A stretch of 64,000 nt of DNA from Methylobacterium sp. (GTDB lineage: Bacteria > Pseudomonadota > Alphaproteobacteria > Rhizobiales > Beijerinckiaceae). Every line of letters begins with the position of its first letter. Positions within the stretch are counted from its first letter, which is position 1. A program made the position numbers and the translations under genes. Positions 63,198 to 64,000 of the stretch are shown here, in pieces. The notes beneath the pieces were generated by a model that was given only the letters and a program-made list of their open reading frames with translations, was not told the DNA's origin and did not search any database. The DNA is taken from contig NZ_JAIETD010000041.1 in assembly GCF_019745455.1 (NCBI RefSeq), positions 1-64,000 on the forward strand. Reading direction: 5' to 3'.

Positions 63198-64000
63198 TTG
63201 ACCAGTCTGGCGCTTCCCGCCGCAACGACATCGTTCGCGGCCCTTCATAAATCGCTCGGTCCCCTCGATGAGCAGGCGGCCGGGCTTCTCGTCGCCGCGG
63301 CGACGGACCTTTCGCTGGTCATCGACGGCGAAGGGGTGATCCGTGACGCGTCCTTCGGCAGCACCGATCTTGCGGGCGAAGGCTGCGAGGCCTGGCTTGG
63401 GCAACGCTTCGTCGACACCGTCACGGTCGAGAGCCGGCCGAAGATCGCCGCCCTGCTCAAGGATGCCGCTCCGGGCGCCGTGACGCGCTGGCGCCAGGTC
63501 AATCACCCCTCGGCCACCGGGATCGACCTGCCGATCCGCTATTCGGCGATGCGGCTGAAGGCCGACGGTCCGGTCATCGTGATCGGGCGCAACCTGCGCG
63601 CCATGGCGGCCCTGCAGCGTAAGCTCGCCGAGACCCAGCAGGCGCTGGAGCGCGATTACCTGCGCCTGCGCGGCGCCGAGACGCGCTACCGTCTTCTGTT
63701 CCAGCTCGCCGGCGAGCCGGTCCTCGTTGTCGATGCCGGCACGCGCCGCGTCACCGAGGTGAACCCGGCCGCCGCTCGCCTTCTCGGCAAGTCCGAGAAG
63801 CGCATCGTCGGCCAGGACGTCGTCGATCTGTTCGACGGGGCCAGCGGGCGCGACCTCGAAGCCCTGTTCGCCGGCCTGCGGGCCACCGGCCAGGCCGATG
63901 ATCTCGTCGCCCGCCTTGGCAACGGTCGCGGCGAGACCCGGGTCGCCGCCTCCCTGTTCCGGCAGGAGAACGCCACCAGCGCCCTCCTGCGCCTGTCGGT
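63198..64000 (+). CDS. ppsR: Transcriptional regulator PpsR/CrtJ (partial)
   Basis: Redox- and light-responsive repressor of photosynthesis genes, cut by the window end; about 267 codons visible. An N-terminal PAS-like part (LVAAATDLSLVIDGEGVIRDASFGS), then a Q-rich helix (LQRKLAETQQALERDYLRLRGAETRYRLLF) and the first true PAS domain (LAGEPVLVVDAGTRRVTEVNPAAARLLGKSEKRIVGQDV). The frame has a stop just before, so translation must begin at TTG 63198 (reading TSLALPAATTSFAALHKSL); the next ATG is 350 bases inside. The DNA-binding HTH end is outside the window. Confidence 0.9.
   Translation, partial: MTSLALPAATTSFAALHKSLGPLDEQAAGLLVAAATDLSLVIDGEGVIRDASFGSTDLAGEGCEAWLGQRFVDTVTVESRPKIAALLKDAAPGAVTRWRQVNHPSATGIDLPIRYSAMRLKADGPVIVIGRNLRAMAALQRKLAETQQALERDYLRLRGAETRYRLLFQLAGEPVLVVDAGTRRVTEVNPAAARLLGKSEKRIVGQDVVDLFDGASGRDLEALFAGLRATGQADDLVARLGNGRGETRVAASLFRQENATSALLRLS

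Overview
The window is high-GC alphaproteobacterial DNA. The best guess is a pink-pigmented, facultatively methylotrophic Methylobacterium/Methylorubrum-type organism that carries aerobic anoxygenic photosynthesis. The reasons are a continuous bacteriochlorophyll gene cluster, a formaldehyde-activating-enzyme homologue, a TrcR (DUF1013) regulator, HemA-type 5-aminolevulinate synthase and the oxygen-dependent AcsF cyclase. This is an inference from gene content; no rRNA or other marker is present.

Bases 1-37800 are mostly housekeeping and ordinary accessory genes. In order they are: a membrane sensor histidine kinase, TrcR, PRPP synthase (prs), DUF4170, xseA, purD, a PAS-GGDEF-EAL protein, glucokinase and trehalose-phosphatase (glk, otsB), DUF427, a class C beta-lactamase-fold hydrolase and a secreted DUF2147 protein. 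A cobalamin riboswitch then precedes a TonB-dependent receptor. Bases 18860-20611 are gene-poor and hold the tail of a glycosyltransferase gene plus two short genes. After that come a Usp protein, gyrB, an aldo/keto reductase, a decayed FAD dehydrogenase, a thioesterase and a CoA-binding protein (divergent pair), a Zn alcohol dehydrogenase, an MFS transporter, two MetY-type sulfhydrylases around a lone receiver protein, a membrane GGDEF-EAL protein, a TrmJ-like methyltransferase and a Fae homologue. Isocitrate dehydrogenase (icd) follows.

Bases 39304-61943 form one long minus-strand photosynthesis superoperon, read as bchF-N-B-H-L-M-lhaA-puhA-puhB-puhC-(102 aa gene)-acsF-puhE-hemA-bchI-bchD-bchO-crtI-crtB-(69 aa gene). 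Most junctions are 4-base ATGA/GTGA overlaps or gaps of under 20 bases. The genes supply 5-aminolevulinate, chelate Mg into protoporphyrin, close ring E (AcsF), reduce protochlorophyllide (BchL/N/B), hydrate the 3-vinyl group (BchF), make and desaturate phytoene, and assemble the reaction centre around its H subunit. Divergent from bchF are the regulators aerR (cobalamin-binding) and ppsR (cut by the window end). TGT-N12-ACA/ACG sites of the PpsR/CrtJ type lie upstream of bchF, hemA and crtI. pufBALM, bchCXYZ and the later carotenoid genes are not in the window.

The most unusual features are a 102-base palindromic repeat read in frame inside bchD, a second repeat family with one copy directly upstream of bchI (supplying its Shine-Dalgarno) and another under the 3' end of the small gene after crtB, a PpsR-type site that covers the annotated crtI start codon, and a Fae homologue lacking the catalytic histidine.
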